DNA of 64,000 nucleotides. It comes from Aegilops tauschii subsp. strangulata (taxonomy: Eukaryota; Streptophyta; Magnoliopsida; Poales; Poaceae). Below the pieces are notes generated by a model that made no database searches, was not told where the DNA came from, and saw only the letters and a list, made by a program, of their open reading frames with translations. The DNA is taken from assembly GCF_002575655.3 (NCBI RefSeq), contig NC_053040.3:364186267-364250266 (forward strand). The letters are read 5' to 3'. Positions 1 to 12,085 of this stretch are shown one piece after another; the first letter of the stretch is position 1; each line of letters starts with the position of its first letter. The position numbers and the translations under genes were made by a program.

Positions 1-84
1 TGTACATACCTACGGAAATGCTTTTCTTAGATTACCGTGTGGGATGTACATACCTACGGAAATGATTAGGTTTCGATGCTTCGC
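1..84 (+). repeat. Remnant of the 44-bp tandem repeat at a CACTA 3' end
   Basis: Two consecutive copies of the unit containing TGTACATACCTACGGAAATG are visible. Copy A has six units and copy B about five at the same place, just inside the 3' subterminal block. The number seen here is limited by the window edge. Confidence 0.75.
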
Positions 85-250
85 CCGATCGCACACGGCC
101 CCAGCCTGGGTCCCAGGAGGGCCTATCCCCGACAATTTCTTGGTCGTGTGGGAAGGACACCCTATCACACACACTCACTTGGCGACGGTTCCAAATGCCG
201 TCGTGGAAAGGGGTTAAAAACCGTTTGTTTAGGACCGACACACACCAGTG
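1..250 (+). mobile_element. CACTA element copy C, 3' terminal fragment
   Basis: The window opens inside the 3' end of a CACTA transposon. It matches the 3' ends of copies A (17069-17503) and B (54961-55347): two units of the short GGGATGTACATACCTACGG repeat, then the CGCACACGG motif (90-98), then the block ending in CCAGTG at 250. The next three bases are ATA; the matching left TSD lies outside the window. The rest of the element is not visible. Orientation is assigned from copies A and B. Confidence 0.8.
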
Positions 251-846
251 ATATAACATTCAGAATGCATGGGAGACAAATATTATATAGCAGAACTTAA
301 AATCCATAGATAATCATTGATAATCCGTCGTAGAAATATACAGGTAAAATCGACTAACGGACACAATATTGTGCTATATTGGAACATGGAAAATTTAAGA
401 GCAAAATTTCGTTATATTTCCGTACAGCAGCCAGATCGCATCAAGCTTTGCATCGGTCAAGATATGTAATTTCCAAGATGAGAATAGCATACCCAAGCAA
501 GACAATTACATGATGCATTTCTAGGTTTAAGAACCAGACCTGTAGTGCAAGGGGGCGGAATCAGCGGGCGTCTCGAGGAGAATTTGCTGCACGTGACAAA
601 GTGAGAGTAAATCGCAATCTGGAACAAATGCAAAGAGACATGTGAAGTAATGAAACAATTCCCAACAGCAGGGGATGTTTGAAGCATAACATGGAGCAGA
701 GCACCTTTGATCTGAAGAGCCACCTGAAAAGATAAAAAGGCATAAGCTTCAGGATGGGAAAAATCATAGGCATTTGGAAATAGGAACTGTGCAGCTACCA
801 TGCCTTAGGCCTGACGCAAGATGTCGTGTGTGATGGATGACAATGG
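251..846. other. Unassigned DNA with a gene-like relic (minus strand)
   Basis: No transposon family is recognisable. On the minus strand a 114-codon open frame runs from 801 to 457. It contains the segment VALQIKGALLHVMLQ, preceded by a T-rich tract ending in CAG that would fit an intron acceptor near 731. AT-rich DNA on the left (260-440) would suit a 3' untranslated region. This could be a fragment of a host gene captured by a transposon, but I do not recognise the protein and give it no function. Confidence 0.25.
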
Positions 847-1066
847 CACTACATAGGGGTATTTAAATCCACTTTCTTCCGCATTTGCAGGTTAATGAAG
901 GGTGATGTAATGAGGTTTGGTGCATTAGGTGGTGCGTGAGGCCATTTCATATGCATTTGTGGCTACATTGTGGCCGGGATAGCATACGTCATGGAGGTGG
1001 AAGGATAGTGGTGGGCATAGAGCGGTAGCGGGAAGAGAATTAATGCACGGGAGATCGTCGGTCGTG
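847..1066. other. Unassigned spacer
   Basis: A mixed-composition stretch with no recognisable gene. It opens with CACTACATAGG preceded by TGG, which made me consider a small CACTA element ending at 1629; the evidence was too weak to call it. Confidence 0.2.
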
Positions 1067-1215
1067 TCAGCGGTAGCAGGTGGCGGAGCGTCGGTCGCGG
1101 TGGCGGCAGCTCGCCGAGAGAGCGTTGGTCGCGGTGACAACGGCTGACCGAGAGAGCATCGAGCGTGGTGGCGGCTGGCCGAGAGAGCGTCGGGCATGGT
1201 GTCGATTGACCTGGA
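1067..1215. repeat. GC-rich imperfect tandem repeat
   Basis: About four degenerate copies of a 35-40 bp unit built on GGCCGAGAGAGCGTCGG and CGCGGTGGCGGC follow one another. They leave long open frames in several minus-strand frames (for example 1425-925), but those products are low-complexity Pro/Ser/Ala/Arg sequences expected from a GC-rich repeat, so I do not call a gene. 1216-1651 holds no further recognisable feature. Confidence 0.45.
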
Positions 1216-1651
1216 GAATGGACAGCGAGCATCCAGCATGACGACGTCTGGCCGAGGGACATGCCGGAGAGAGAGCAGTAGCGGCGCCGACGGCTGGCCG
1301 TGGTACTGGGTGAGGAGTGGCGGCTGGATGGGGAAATAGGGCGTGCACGGGGAAGATGGATGCAGACGCAATGGGCGACAATAGTGATGTGGGGAGGATA
1401 CATGGGCTATTGATTCATTTTCCATGGGCTTAGAGCGTGTCCAAAGAGCCCAGCTCTATAGCCCAGGTACGTAAGCAACGAATCATTATTTTCACTTGGC
1501 GGTGGCAAGTCCTAGTAAATTTGATCAACTTTTGATCATGCAGTTGTAGACTGCTGAACTAAATTGCATCAACGGCTATAAAAACTCTGATGATGTGGCC
1601 TCACGAGGAGGCAGGAAAATCAGCTAGTGTGGTGCCCCTATTTAGATATAG

Positions 1652-1883
1652 AAGATTAGTAGACAGGAAATGCCTATGAATTATTCACTCGTTATTGAAC
1701 CATTTGATGTTTGGGGCATTGATTATATGGGACCTTTTCCTTCCTCTAATAGGTATACACATATTTTAGTTGTTGTTGATTACGTTACTAAATGGGTAGA
1801 AGCTATTCCAACTAGTAGTGCTGATCATAACACTTCTATTAAGATGCTTAAAGAAGTTATTTTTCCGAGGTTTGGAGTCCCTA
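1652..1883 (+). pseudogene. G1 integrase, N-terminal piece of the catalytic core
   Basis: The frame opens in the linker after the zinc-binding region (KISRQEMPM) and runs through the first part of the retroviral integrase core. The first catalytic Asp lies in WGIDYMGPF, followed by [12 protein letters not shown]. It stops at GVP, where the CACTA element begins at 1884. The upstream HHCC zinc finger and all of RT are absent. The same protein resumes in frame at 17507 once the CACTA element and one CTA are disregarded, so this is a clean insertional split. Confidence 0.9.
1881..1883. other. Left 3-bp TSD (CTA) of CACTA copy A
   Basis: CTA immediately before CACTACTGCAGG is repeated at 17504-17506, immediately after the CCAGTG end. 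Three-base TSDs are characteristic of CACTA transposons. Counting one copy restores the integrase frame across the junction, which confirms the element boundaries. Confidence 0.92.
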
Positions 1884-2043
1884 CACTACTGCAGGATGTT
1901 GCTAATGCGACACTACAATCAGAGACCCTTCGAGAAACTGTGTGCGATGCCATAATCGCAAACGGTGGTGTATGAAAACCGTCAGAAATGTATAAAAAGT
2001 TTGCGATGACGGATGCATCAAACACGGTTCAGGTTTTAGTTGC

Positions 2044-2464
2044 GTGTGTGATGAAGGGCATACGGTTCAGTTCAATTAACTGTTTGCGATGAGGAGGAAC
2101 AAAAGAAACGGGCAGCCAGATGAAGGCGTGTGCGATATAGAGCATACGGTTCACTCGGATGAAATGTTTGTGATTAAGCAACACAAAAGAAACGGGCAGC
2201 CAGATGAAGGTGTGTGCGATCTACAGCATACGGTTCATTCGGATGAACTGTTTGTGATTAGGCAACACAAAAGAAACGGTCAGCCAGATCAAGGTGTGTG
2301 TGATTGAGGGCATAGGCTTCAGAAGGATTAACTGTTTGCGATTAGGCAATAGAACAGAAACGGGTAAGCCAGATCAAAGTGTCTGCAATTGATGGCATAC
2401 ACTTCACATGGATGAACTGTTTGCGATTAGCCACAACAAACTAAAACAGTTAGATAGATCAACA
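2044..2464 (+). repeat. 5' subterminal repeats of CACTA copy A (five units, about 84 bp)
   Basis: Five consecutive units start with GTGTGCGAT-like sequence at about 2044, 2128, 2212, 2296 and 2381, and carry GGCATACGGTTCA, GTTTGTGATTAGG and AAACGGGCAGCCAGAT. GTGTGCGAT recurs inverted (ATCGCACAC) near the 3' end. Subterminal motif arrays in CACTA elements are the known binding region for transposition proteins; that role here is inferred. Copy B has four units. Confidence 0.85.
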
Positions 2465-2596
2465 TGTGTGCGCTAGATGGGCACACCCATTCTAATTAAA
2501 AGAAGCATGCATGATGGTAATAACGAGCGACCACGGTTGTTGGAACAAGACGTGTGCTGACATTGCCTATTGTGGTGCACCCTATGGTGCAAACGC

Positions 2597-2624
2597 CACG
2601 TACGCGGCCGAGAAGGCGTACGTG
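2597..2624. other. Perfect 9-bp inverted repeat upstream of the first CACTA gene
   Basis: CACGTACGC (2597-2605) and GCGTACGTG (2616-2624) are exact reverse complements around a 10-bp loop. The arms include ACGT cores that plant bZIP/bHLH factors can bind. It lies about 190 bp before the TATA box and is largely kept in copy B (about 29013-29041), so it may be a promoter element. Confidence 0.4.
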
Positions 2625-2809
2625 CCCATGTTACGCCTTCCGGGAATAGTGCCGCACTTATAACCGTCAGTAAAGTTTGAGCATGCGGCCTGTCACAAGT
2701 TTTTTAGAAGAACAGGGAGGCCGCGTCCTGTCACATTCCAAATTGCAAACCTGTTCACACCGATCAAAACCTAAACGGTTTCCCACTTAGGAGTGTATTA
2801 CTACGCGGT

Positions 2810-2817
2810 TATAAATA
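2810..2817 (+). promoter_or_regulatory. TATA box of the coiled-coil gene, copy A
   Basis: TATAAATA lies 103 bp before the ATG at 2913, giving a leader of roughly 70 bases. The same box stands at the same place in copy B (29189-29196). Conservation with spacing supports a real core promoter. Confidence 0.6.
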
Positions 2818-2912
2818 CTACTACTCCAAGATGACTACACATTCCTCCTCAACTCCTCACCCACAAAAAGAAAAAAAAACAAGTCATTCAGCATCGTTCC
2901 CTTGCGTCCGCC

Positions 2913-3584
2913 ATGGCCAACGTGAGTTCTGGGTCGAGAGATTGCCACCAGGGAGAGGCGAGCCTGGAAGCGGGAGCACGAGAGATGTCCCGCCTCGCCG
3001 CGAAAGCAGCCAACATGTCCCGCCGCACGACTGTAGCAGCAGAGAGGTCCCGCCACGCCGTCGAAGCAGCACGGAGGACCCGCCGCACCATCGATGCAGC
3101 AGACTGGTCCGGCCGCGCCGCGGAAGCATAAGAGATGTCCCGCCGCACTGCGAATGCAGCAGAGATGTCCTCCCGCGCCGCGGCGGCCTGGGAAAATGCC
3201 TCGCGGGCAGGCGAGGACTCTTACAGGCGCATGCGTGCCCTCGTCCTTAGGCAGTTGGATCAGATCTCCAGGTGGGAGAGGTTGCAGGATGAGCTGAAAG
3301 CCTCGTTTGAACAGTCTAACGACATCATCCGCCAACTAAATGAGAGCAATGCGAAGCTCCGGGCCAAGCGCGACCTGCTGAGGGCGAAGATCGTCAGAAG
3401 TGCGGAGCGACAGGAGCAGGCCACTGCCTCATTGAAGAGGACCGGTGTCATCATCGAGAAACTTATGGACGAGAATCCCATGGTGCGCATCGAGCGCAGA
3501 AGGCTGGTGGAGGAATCCGTGGATGCTCTCAAGTAGCATCTTGAGGACAAGAAAGAGCTCGTCGCCGCTCGCCGCGGAGACTAG
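2913..3584 (+). pseudogene. CACTA coiled-coil protein gene, copy A (two nonsense mutations)
   Basis: Exactly the same length as the intact 672-bp ORF of copy B, without indels. In-frame stops are TAA at 3129-3131 (GAA in copy B) and TAG at 3534-3536 (CAG in copy B). The product would have a run of 10-residue units around MSRRAAxAAE, then a Glu/Arg/Leu-rich helical segment typical of a coiled coil. I do not recognise a named family. It sits where CACTA elements often encode an accessory DNA-binding protein (TNPA in En/Spm), but I see no sequence similarity that would prove such a role. Confidence 0.75.
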
Positions 3585-4189
3585 TTCCCGCGGCCTGCAG
3601 CAATGCATCAAGAAAGTAGAGATCAGCGAACCATATCGTTGTCTTCCTTCTTCTTTTGCCCTTGTGTATTTCGGGCGTTGCCGCATGTGGATTTTTTTAA
3701 TTATGTTTCTAAATATGTAAGACAATTATTATCCACTGTCATCGTCCTTATATTCATCATGCTTGCTATAAGTCGCAGTCGATGCTATATAGGTCCGTCG
3801 GATCTTACATCAAGATCCGTGCAAAACTTTCTTTTCAGATTTTCATTTTTCTCTCTTAAATCTCAGTCCAGTGAGACATATAGCCACGCCGTAGAACAGG
3901 CGCTCGGGCGCCATTAATGGAGACGTTGGGAGGGAGGTGCACGGCGGGTAGCGGCCAAAGGGCTCTCCTCCCGATGAGCACACGCAGGGGTCTGATCGCA
4001 CGCCTCCCGTACTCAAATAGCTACCCTGCACGGCACCTCCTAGCCCATAAAAAAAGGGGACGGGTGGCCGCACGTAATTGGTAAGTCGAATGCCCACAGT
4101 TTCAATAATACTTGTGTTTTCGATTTGTAACGTGACAACACTTGTTCCAAAATGACTTTGTTGATTGTTAATGTGTGGGACTTTGCAAA
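3585..4189. other. Non-coding spacer between the coiled-coil gene and the 505-bp array
   Basis: Shared with copy B (29958-30544). The first 250 bases are T-rich and may be the gene's 3' untranslated region. At about 3899-3912 a small palindrome (GGCGCTCGGGCGCC) starts a GC-rich block. Copy A contains about 20 bases (around ACGCAGGGGTCTGATCGC) that copy B lacks. No gene is visible. Confidence 0.55.
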
Positions 4190-7100
4190 TCGGACAGAAA
4201 AATTACCATGGCATGTTGGTGCCATGTCATGAGACCATGCCAAGTTTCATGATTTTCAGGCGTGTTTTGGAATTACAGGAATTAAAAAACCAAGTTTCTC
4301 AATCTTTCCTACCGAGCCACGACGCCCAGCTGTTTGAATTTCACTCCCATCTCTTGCATCGGACCTAGAAATTCACCCAAGGACACACATGTGATTTTTC
4401 AAACAACTTTGGTGCACTGGAGCACGTGCTTATAGTTCAAATTTGAATTATGCACATTAAATGCCCAGAAACTCAATTAATGTATAAAAAGGCCAAACGA
4501 ACCAGGAATAATTCCAAAATTTAGCACGGTACTTCTATTTGGTCTAATCTGGCTGTCTAAAAAAACTAAGCCGGGAGAAGGCAGTGTACGTATGTCGTTT
4601 CGCACACGGAGGTGACACGTTCCCTCTCAGAACCACGAGCCTTCTTGAGGGAAGCTTTGGTTTGCAAGAAGCTTACACCAAAGCTTGTCCCAATTCGGCC
4701 AAAGAAATTACCGCAGCATGTTGGTGGCATGTCATGACACCATGCCAAGTTTCATGATTTTCACGCGTGTTTTGGAATTACAGGAATTAAAAACCAAGTT
4801 TCTCAATCTTTCCGGTCGAGCCACGACGCCCAGATGTTTGAATTTCACTCCCATCTCATGCATGGGACCTAAAAATTCACCCAAAGACACACATGTGATT
4901 TTTCAAACAACTTTGGTGCACTGGAGCACGTGCTTGTAGTTCAAATTTGAATTATGTACATTAAATGACCAGAAACTCAATTAATGTATAAAAAGGCCAA
5001 ACGAACATGGAATAATTCCAAAATTTAGCTCGATACTTCTATTTGGTCTAATCTGCCTGTGTAAAAGAATTAAGGCGGGAAAATGCAGTGTACGTATCTC
5101 GTTTCGCACATGGAGGTGACACGTTCCCTCTCGGAACCACGAGACTTCTTGAGGGAAACTCCGGTTGCAAAAAGCCTACACCAAAGCTTGTCCCAATTCG
5201 GTCAAAAACAATTACCACAGCATGTTCGTGCCATGTCATGGCACCATGCCAAGTTTTATGATTTTCAGGCGTGTTTTGGAATTTAAAGAATTAAAAAACC
5301 AAGTTTCTCAATCTTTCCGGCCGAGCCACGATGCCCAGATGTTTGAATTTCACTCCCATTTCTTGCATAGGACCTAGAAATTCACCCAAGGATACACATG
5401 TGATTTTTCAAACAACTTTGGTGCACTGGAGCACGTGCTTGTAGTTCAAATTTGAATTATACATATTAAATGCGAAGAAACTCAATTAATGTATAAAAAA
5501 GGCCAAACGAGCATAGAATAATTCCAAAATTTAGCACGGTACTTCTATTTTGTTTAATCTAGATGTGTAAAAAAATTAAGGCAGGAGAAGCCAGTGTACG
5601 TATGTCGTTTCGCACACGGAGGTGACACGTTCCCTCTCGGAACCATCAGCCTTCTTGAGGGAAGCTCCGGTTTGCAAGAAGCCTACACCAAAGCTTGTCC
5701 CAATTCAACCAAAAAAATTACCGCACCATGTTGGTGCCATGTCATGAGACCATGCCAAGTTTCATGATTTTCAGGCGTGTTTTGGATTTATAGGAATTAA
5801 AAAACCAAGTTTCTCAATCTTTCCAACGGAGCCACGACGCCCAGATGTTTGAATTTCATTCCCATCTCTTGCATGGGACCTAGACATTCATCCAAGGACA
5901 CACATGTGTTTTTTCAAACAACTTTGGTGCTTGTAGTTCAAATTTGAATTATGCACATTAAATGCCCAGAAACTCAATTAATGTATAAAAAAGGTCAACG
6001 AACCCGGAATAATTCCAAAATTTAGCACGATACTTCTATTTGGTCTAATCTGGCTGTGTAAAAAAATTAAGGCGGGAGGAGGCAGTGTACGTATGTCTTT
6101 TAGCACACAGAGGTGACACGTTCCCTCTCGGAACCACGAGCCTTCTTGAGGGAAGCTCTGGTTTGCAAGAAGCCTACAACGAAGCTTGTTCTAATTCGGC
6201 CAAAAATATTACCGCAGCATGTTCGTGCCATGTCATGACACCATGCCAAGTTTCATGATTTTCAGGCGTGTTTTGGAATTACAGGAATTAAATAACCAAG
6301 TTTCTCAATCTTTCCGGCCGAGCCACGACGCCCAGATGTTTGAAATTCACTCCCATCTCTTGCATGGGACCTAGAAATTCACCCAAGGACACACATGTGA
6401 GTTTTCAAACAACTTTGGTGCACTGGAGCACGTGCTTGTAGTTCAAATTTGAATTATACACATTAAATGCGCAGAAACTCAATAATGTATAAAAAAGGCC
6501 AAACGAACCCGGAATAATTCCAAAATTTAGCACGATACTTCTATTTGGTCTAATCTACCTGTGTCAAAGAATTAAGGCGGGGGAAGGCAGTGTACGTATC
6601 TCGTTTCGCTCACGGAGGTGACACGTTCCCTCTCGGAACCACGAGCCTTCTTGAGGGAAGCTCCGGTTTGCAAGAAGCCTACACCAAAGCTTGTCCCAAT
6701 TCAGCCAAAAAAATTACCGCAGCATGTTGGTGCCATGTCATGGCACCATGCCAAGTTTCATGATTTTCAGGCGTGTTTTGGATTCGTAGGAATTAAAAAA
6801 CCAAGTTTCTCAATCTTTCCGGCCGAGCCACGACGCCCAAATATTTGAATTTGATTCCCATTTCTTGCATGGGACCTATAAATTCACCCAAGGACACACA
6901 TGTGATTTTTCAACCAACTTTGGTGCACTGGAGCATGTGCTTGTAGTTCAAATTTGAATTATGCACATTAAATGCGCAGAAACTCAATTAATGTATGAAA
7001 AAGGCCAAACGAACCCGGAATAATTCCAAATTTTAGCACGATACTTCTATTTGGTCTAATCTGCGTATGTAAAAGAATTTAGGCGGGAGAAGGCAATGTA

Positions 7101-10100
7101 CGTATCTCGTTTCGCACATGGAGCTGAGACGTTCCCTCTCGGAACCACCAGCCTTCTTGAGGGAAGCTCCGGTTTGCAAGAATCCTGCACCAAAACTTGT
7201 CCCAATTCGGCCAAAAAATTACCGCAGCATGTTGGTGCCATGTCATGACACCATGCCGAGTTTCATGATTTTCAGTCGTGTTTTGGAATTACAGGAATTA
7301 AAAAACCAAGTTTCTCAATCTTTCCGGCCGAGCCACGACGCCCAGATGTTTGAATTTCACTCCCATCTCTTGCATGGAACCTAGAAATTCACCCAAGGAC
7401 ACACATGTGATTTTTCAAACAACTTTGGTGCACTGGAGCACGTGCTTGTAGTTCAAATTTGAATTATACACATTAAATGCGCAGAAACTCAATTAATGTA
7501 TAAAAAAGGCCAAACGAACACGGAATAATTCCAAAATTTAGCACGGTACTTCTATTTGGTCTAATCTGGTTGTGTAAAAAAATTAAGGCGGGACATGGCA
7601 GTGTACGTATGTCGTTTCACACACGGAGGTGGCACGTTCCCTCTCGGAACCACGAGCCTTCTTGAGGGAAGCTCTGGTTTGCAAGAAGCCTACACCAAAG
7701 CTTGTCCCAATTTGGCCAAAAAGATTACCGCGCCATGTTGGTGCCATGTCATGACGCCATGCCAAGATTCATGATTTTCAGGCGTGTTTTGGATTTATAG
7801 GAATTAAAAAACCAAGTTTCTCAATCTTTCCGGCCAAGCCACGACGCCCAGATGTTTGAATTTCATTCCCATTTCTTGCATGGGACCTATAAATTCACCC
7901 AAGGACACATATGTGATTTTTCAGCCAACTTTGGTGCACTGGAGCATGTGCTTGTAGTTCAACTTTGAATTATGCACATTAAATGCGCAGAAACTCAATT
8001 AATGTATACAAAAGGCCAAACGAACCCGGAATAATTCCAAAATTTAGCACGATACTTCTATTTGGTCTAATCTGCCTGTGTAAAAGAATTAAGGCGGGAA
8101 AATGCAGTGTACGTATCTCGTTTCGCACATGGAGGTGACACGTTCCCTCTCGGAACCACGAGACTTCTTGAGGGAAACTCCGGTTGCAAAAAGCCTACAC
8201 CAAAGCTTGTCCCAATTCGGTCAAAAACAATTACCACAGCATGTTCGTGCCATGTCATGGCACCATGCCAAATTTCATGATTTTCAGGCGTGTTTTGGAA
8301 TTCAAAGAATTAAAAAACCAAGTTTCTCAATCTTTCCGGCCGAGCCACGACGCCCAGATGTTTGAATTTCACTCCCATTTCTTGCATAGGACCTAGAAAT
8401 TCGCCGAAGGACACACATGTGATTTTTCAAATAACTTTGGTGCACTGGAGCACGTGCTTGTAGTTCAAATTTGAATTCTACACATTAAATGCGCAGAAAC
8501 TCAATTAATGTATAAAATGGCCAAACGGACACAGAATAATTCCAAAAATTAGCACGGTACCTCTATTTGGTCTAATCTGGCTGTGTAAAAAATTAAGGCG
8601 GGACGAGGCAGTGTACGTATGTCGTTTCGCACACGGAGGTGACATGTTCCCTCTCGAAACCACGGGCCTTCTAGAGGGAAGCCCCGGTTTGCAAGAAGCT
8701 TACACCAAACCTTGTCCCAATTTGGCCAAAAAAATTACCGCAGCATGTTGGTGCCATGTCATGACACCATGCCAAGTTTCATGATTTTCAGGCGTGTTTT
8801 GGATTTATAGGAATTAAAAAACCAAGTTTCTCAATCTTTACGGCCAAGCCACGACGCCCAGATGTTTGAATTTCATTCCCATTTCTTGCATGGGACCTAT
8901 AAATTCACCCAAGGACACACATGTGGTTTTTCAACCAACTTTGGTGCACTGGAGCATGTGCTTGGAGTTCAAATTAGAATTATGCACATTAAGTGCACAG
9001 AAACTCAATAAATGTATAAAAAGCCAAACGAACCCGGAATAATTCCAAAATTTAGCACGATACTTCCATTTGGTCTAATCTGCATGTGTAAAAGAATTAA
9101 GGCGGGAGAAGGCAGTGTACATATCTCGTTTCGCACACGGTGGTGACACGTTCCCTCTCAGAACCACGAGCCTTCTTGAGGGAAGCTCCAGTTTGCAAGA
9201 AGCCTACACCAAAGCTTGTCCCAAGTCGGCCAAAAAGATTACCGCAGCATGTTGGTGCCATGCCATGACACCATGCCAAGTTCAGCCGTGTTTTCGAATT
9301 ACAGGAATTAAAAAACCAAGTTTCTCAATCTGTCCGGCCGAGCCACGATGCCCAAATGTTTGTATTTCACTCCCATCTCTTGCATGGGACATAGAAATTT
9401 ACCCAAGGACACACATGTGATTTTTCAACCAACTTTGGTGCACTGGAGCACGTGCTTGTAGTTAAAATTTGAATTATACACATTAAATGCGCAGAAACTC
9501 AATTAATGTATAAAAAAGGCCAAACGTACATGGAATAATTCCGAAATTTGGCACGGTACTTCTATTTGGTCTAATCTGGCTGTGTAAAAAAAATAAGGCA
9601 GGAGAAGGCAGTGTACGTATGTCGTTTCGCACACGGAGGTAACACGTTCCCTCTGAGAACCACGAGCCTTCTTGAGGGAAGCTCCGGTTTGTAAGAAGCC
9701 TACACCAAAGCTTGTCCCAATTCGGCCAAAAAAATTACCGCAGCATGTTCGTGCCATGTCATCACACCATGCCAAGTTTCATGATTTTGAGGCATATTTT
9801 GGATTTATAGGAATTAAAAAAACAAGTTTCTTAATCTTTCCGGCCGAGCCACGACGCCCAGATGTTTGAATTTCACTCCCATCTCTTGCATGGGACCTAG
9901 AAGTTCACCCAAGGACACACATGTGATTTTTCAAACAACTTTGGTGCACTGGAGCCTGTGCTTGTAGTTCAAATTTGAATTATGCACATTAAATGCCCAG
10001 AAACTCAATTAATGTATAAAAAAGGCCAAACGAACCCGGAATGATTCCAAAATTTAGCACAATACTTCTATTTGGTCTAATCAGGCTGTGTAAAAAAATT

Positions 10101-12085
10101 AAGGCAGGACGAGGCAGTGTACGTATGTCGTTTCGCACACGGAGGTGACACGTTCCCTCTCGGAACCACGAGCCTTCTTGAGGGAAGCTCCGGTTTGCGA
10201 GAAGCCTACACCAAAGCTTGTCCCAATTCGGCCCAAAAAATTACCGCAGCATGTTCGTGCCATGTCATGACACCATGCCAAGTTTCATGATTTTTAGGCG
10301 TGTTTTGGAATTACAGGAAACTAAACAACCAAGTTTCTCAATCTTTCCGGCCGAGCCACGACGCCCAGATGTTTGAATTTCATTCCCATTTCTTGCATGG
10401 GACCTATAAATTCAACCAAGGACACACATGTGATTTTTCAACCAACTTTGGTGCACTGGAGCATGTGCTTGTAGTTCAAATTTGAATTATGCACATTAAA
10501 TGTGCAGAAACTCAATTAATGTATATAAAAGGCCAAACGAACCCGGAATAATTCCAACATTTAGCATGATACTTCTATTTGGTCTAATCTGCCTATGTCA
10601 AAGAATCTTGGCGAGGGAAGACAATGTACGTATCTCGTTTCGCACACTGAGGTGACACATTCCCTCTCGGAACCATGAGCCTTCTTGAGGGAAGCTTCGG
10701 TTTGCAAGAAGATTACACCAAAGCTTGTCCCAATTCGGCCAAAAAAATTACCGCAGCATGTTGGTGCCATGTCATGACACCATGCCAAGTTTCATGATTT
10801 TCAGGTGTGTTTTGGATTCGTAGGAATTAAAAAACCAAGTTTCTCAATCTTTTCGGCCGAGCCACGACGCCCAGATGTTTGAATTTCATTCCCATTTCTT
10901 GCATGGGACCTATAAATTCACCCAAGGACACACATGTGATTTTTCAGCCAACTTTGGTGCACTGGAGCATGTGCTTGTAGTTCAAATTTGAATTATGCAC
11001 ATTAAATGCGCAGAAACTCAATTAATGTATAAAAAGGCCAAACGAACCCGAAATAATTCCAAAATTTAGCACGATACTTCTATTTGGTCTAATCTGCCTG
11101 TGTAAAAGAATTAAGGCGGGAAAATGCAGTGTACGTATCTTGTTTCGCACATGGAGGTGACACGTAACCTCTCAGAACCACGAGCCTTCTTGAGGGAAGC
11201 TCCGGTTTGCAAGAAGCTTAAAACCAAAGCTTGTCCCAATTCGGCCAAAAAATTACCGGAGCATGTTGGTGCCATGTCATGAGACCATGCCAAGTTTCAT
11301 GATTTTCAGCCGTGTTTTGGAATTACAGGAATTAAAAAACCAAGTTTCTCAATATTTCCGGCCAAGCCACGATGCCAAGATGTTTGAATTTCACTCCCAT
11401 CTCTTGCATGGGACCTATACATTCACCCAAGGACACACATGTGATTTTTAAAACAACTTTGGTGCACCGGAGCACGTGCTTGTAGTTCAAATTTGAATTA
11501 TGCACATTAAATGCCTAGAAACTCAATTAATGTATAAAAAAGGCCAAACGAACACAGAATAATTCCAAAATTACCACGATACTTCTATTTGGTCTAATTT
11601 GCCTGTGTAAAAAATTGAGGCGATAGAAGGTAGTGTACGTATGTCGTTTCGCACACGGAGGTGACACGTTCCCTCTCGGAACCAGGAGCCTTCTTGAGGG
11701 AAGCTCCGGTTTGCAAGAAGCTTACACCAAACCTTGTCCCAATTCGGCCAAAAAAATTACTGTAGTATGTTGGTGCCATGTCATGACACCATTCCAAATT
11801 TCATAATTTTCAGCCGTGTTTTGGATTTACAGGAATTAAAAAACCAAGTTTCTCAATCATTCCGACCGAGCCACGACACCCAGATGTTTGAATTTTTTTC
11901 CCATTTCTTACATGGGACCTATAAATTCACCCAAAGACACACATGTGATTTTTCAGCAAACTTTGGTGCATTGGAGCATGTGCTTGTAGTTCAAATTTGA
12001 ATTATGCACATTAAATGCCCAGAAACTCAATTAATGCATAAAAATGCCAAACGAACCCGGAATAATTCCAAATTTAAACACGACA
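4190..12085 (+). repeat. Array of about 505-bp tandem repeats, 16 units, in CACTA copy A
   Basis: The landmark CATGCCAAGTTTCATGATTT recurs, with small changes, near 4234, 4741, 5248, 5752, 6241, 6747, 7253, 7757, 8265, 8766, 9267, 9766, 10273, 10786, 11286 and 11790, spaced 489-513 bp. Each unit carries CGCACACGG or a variant, a TATA-like TAATGTATAAAAAAGGCC, and AGCCACGACGCCCAGATGTT. Short ORFs recur once per unit on both strands, vary in length and contain frame breaks, so I regard them as non-coding. The array starts and ends mid-unit at the same flanks as the 5-unit array of copy B. Confidence 0.95.

Noticed and set aside
925..1425. Minus-strand ORFs of 100-166 codons
   Set aside because: They overlap in several frames of a GC-rich imperfect repeat and encode low-complexity sequence without any domain.
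847..1629. Possible small CACTA element: CACTACATAGG to CAGCTAGTG with TGG on both sides
   Set aside because: Only the first five terminal bases agree as inverted repeats, there are no subterminal repeats, and a 3-bp match arises often by chance.
4566..11797. Recurring 60-90 codon ORFs on both strands of the 505-bp array (MAWCHDMAPTCCGN-like and complementary ones)
   Set aside because: They follow the repeat period, lose frame in many units and have no common start or end; repeat monomers readily produce such shadows.
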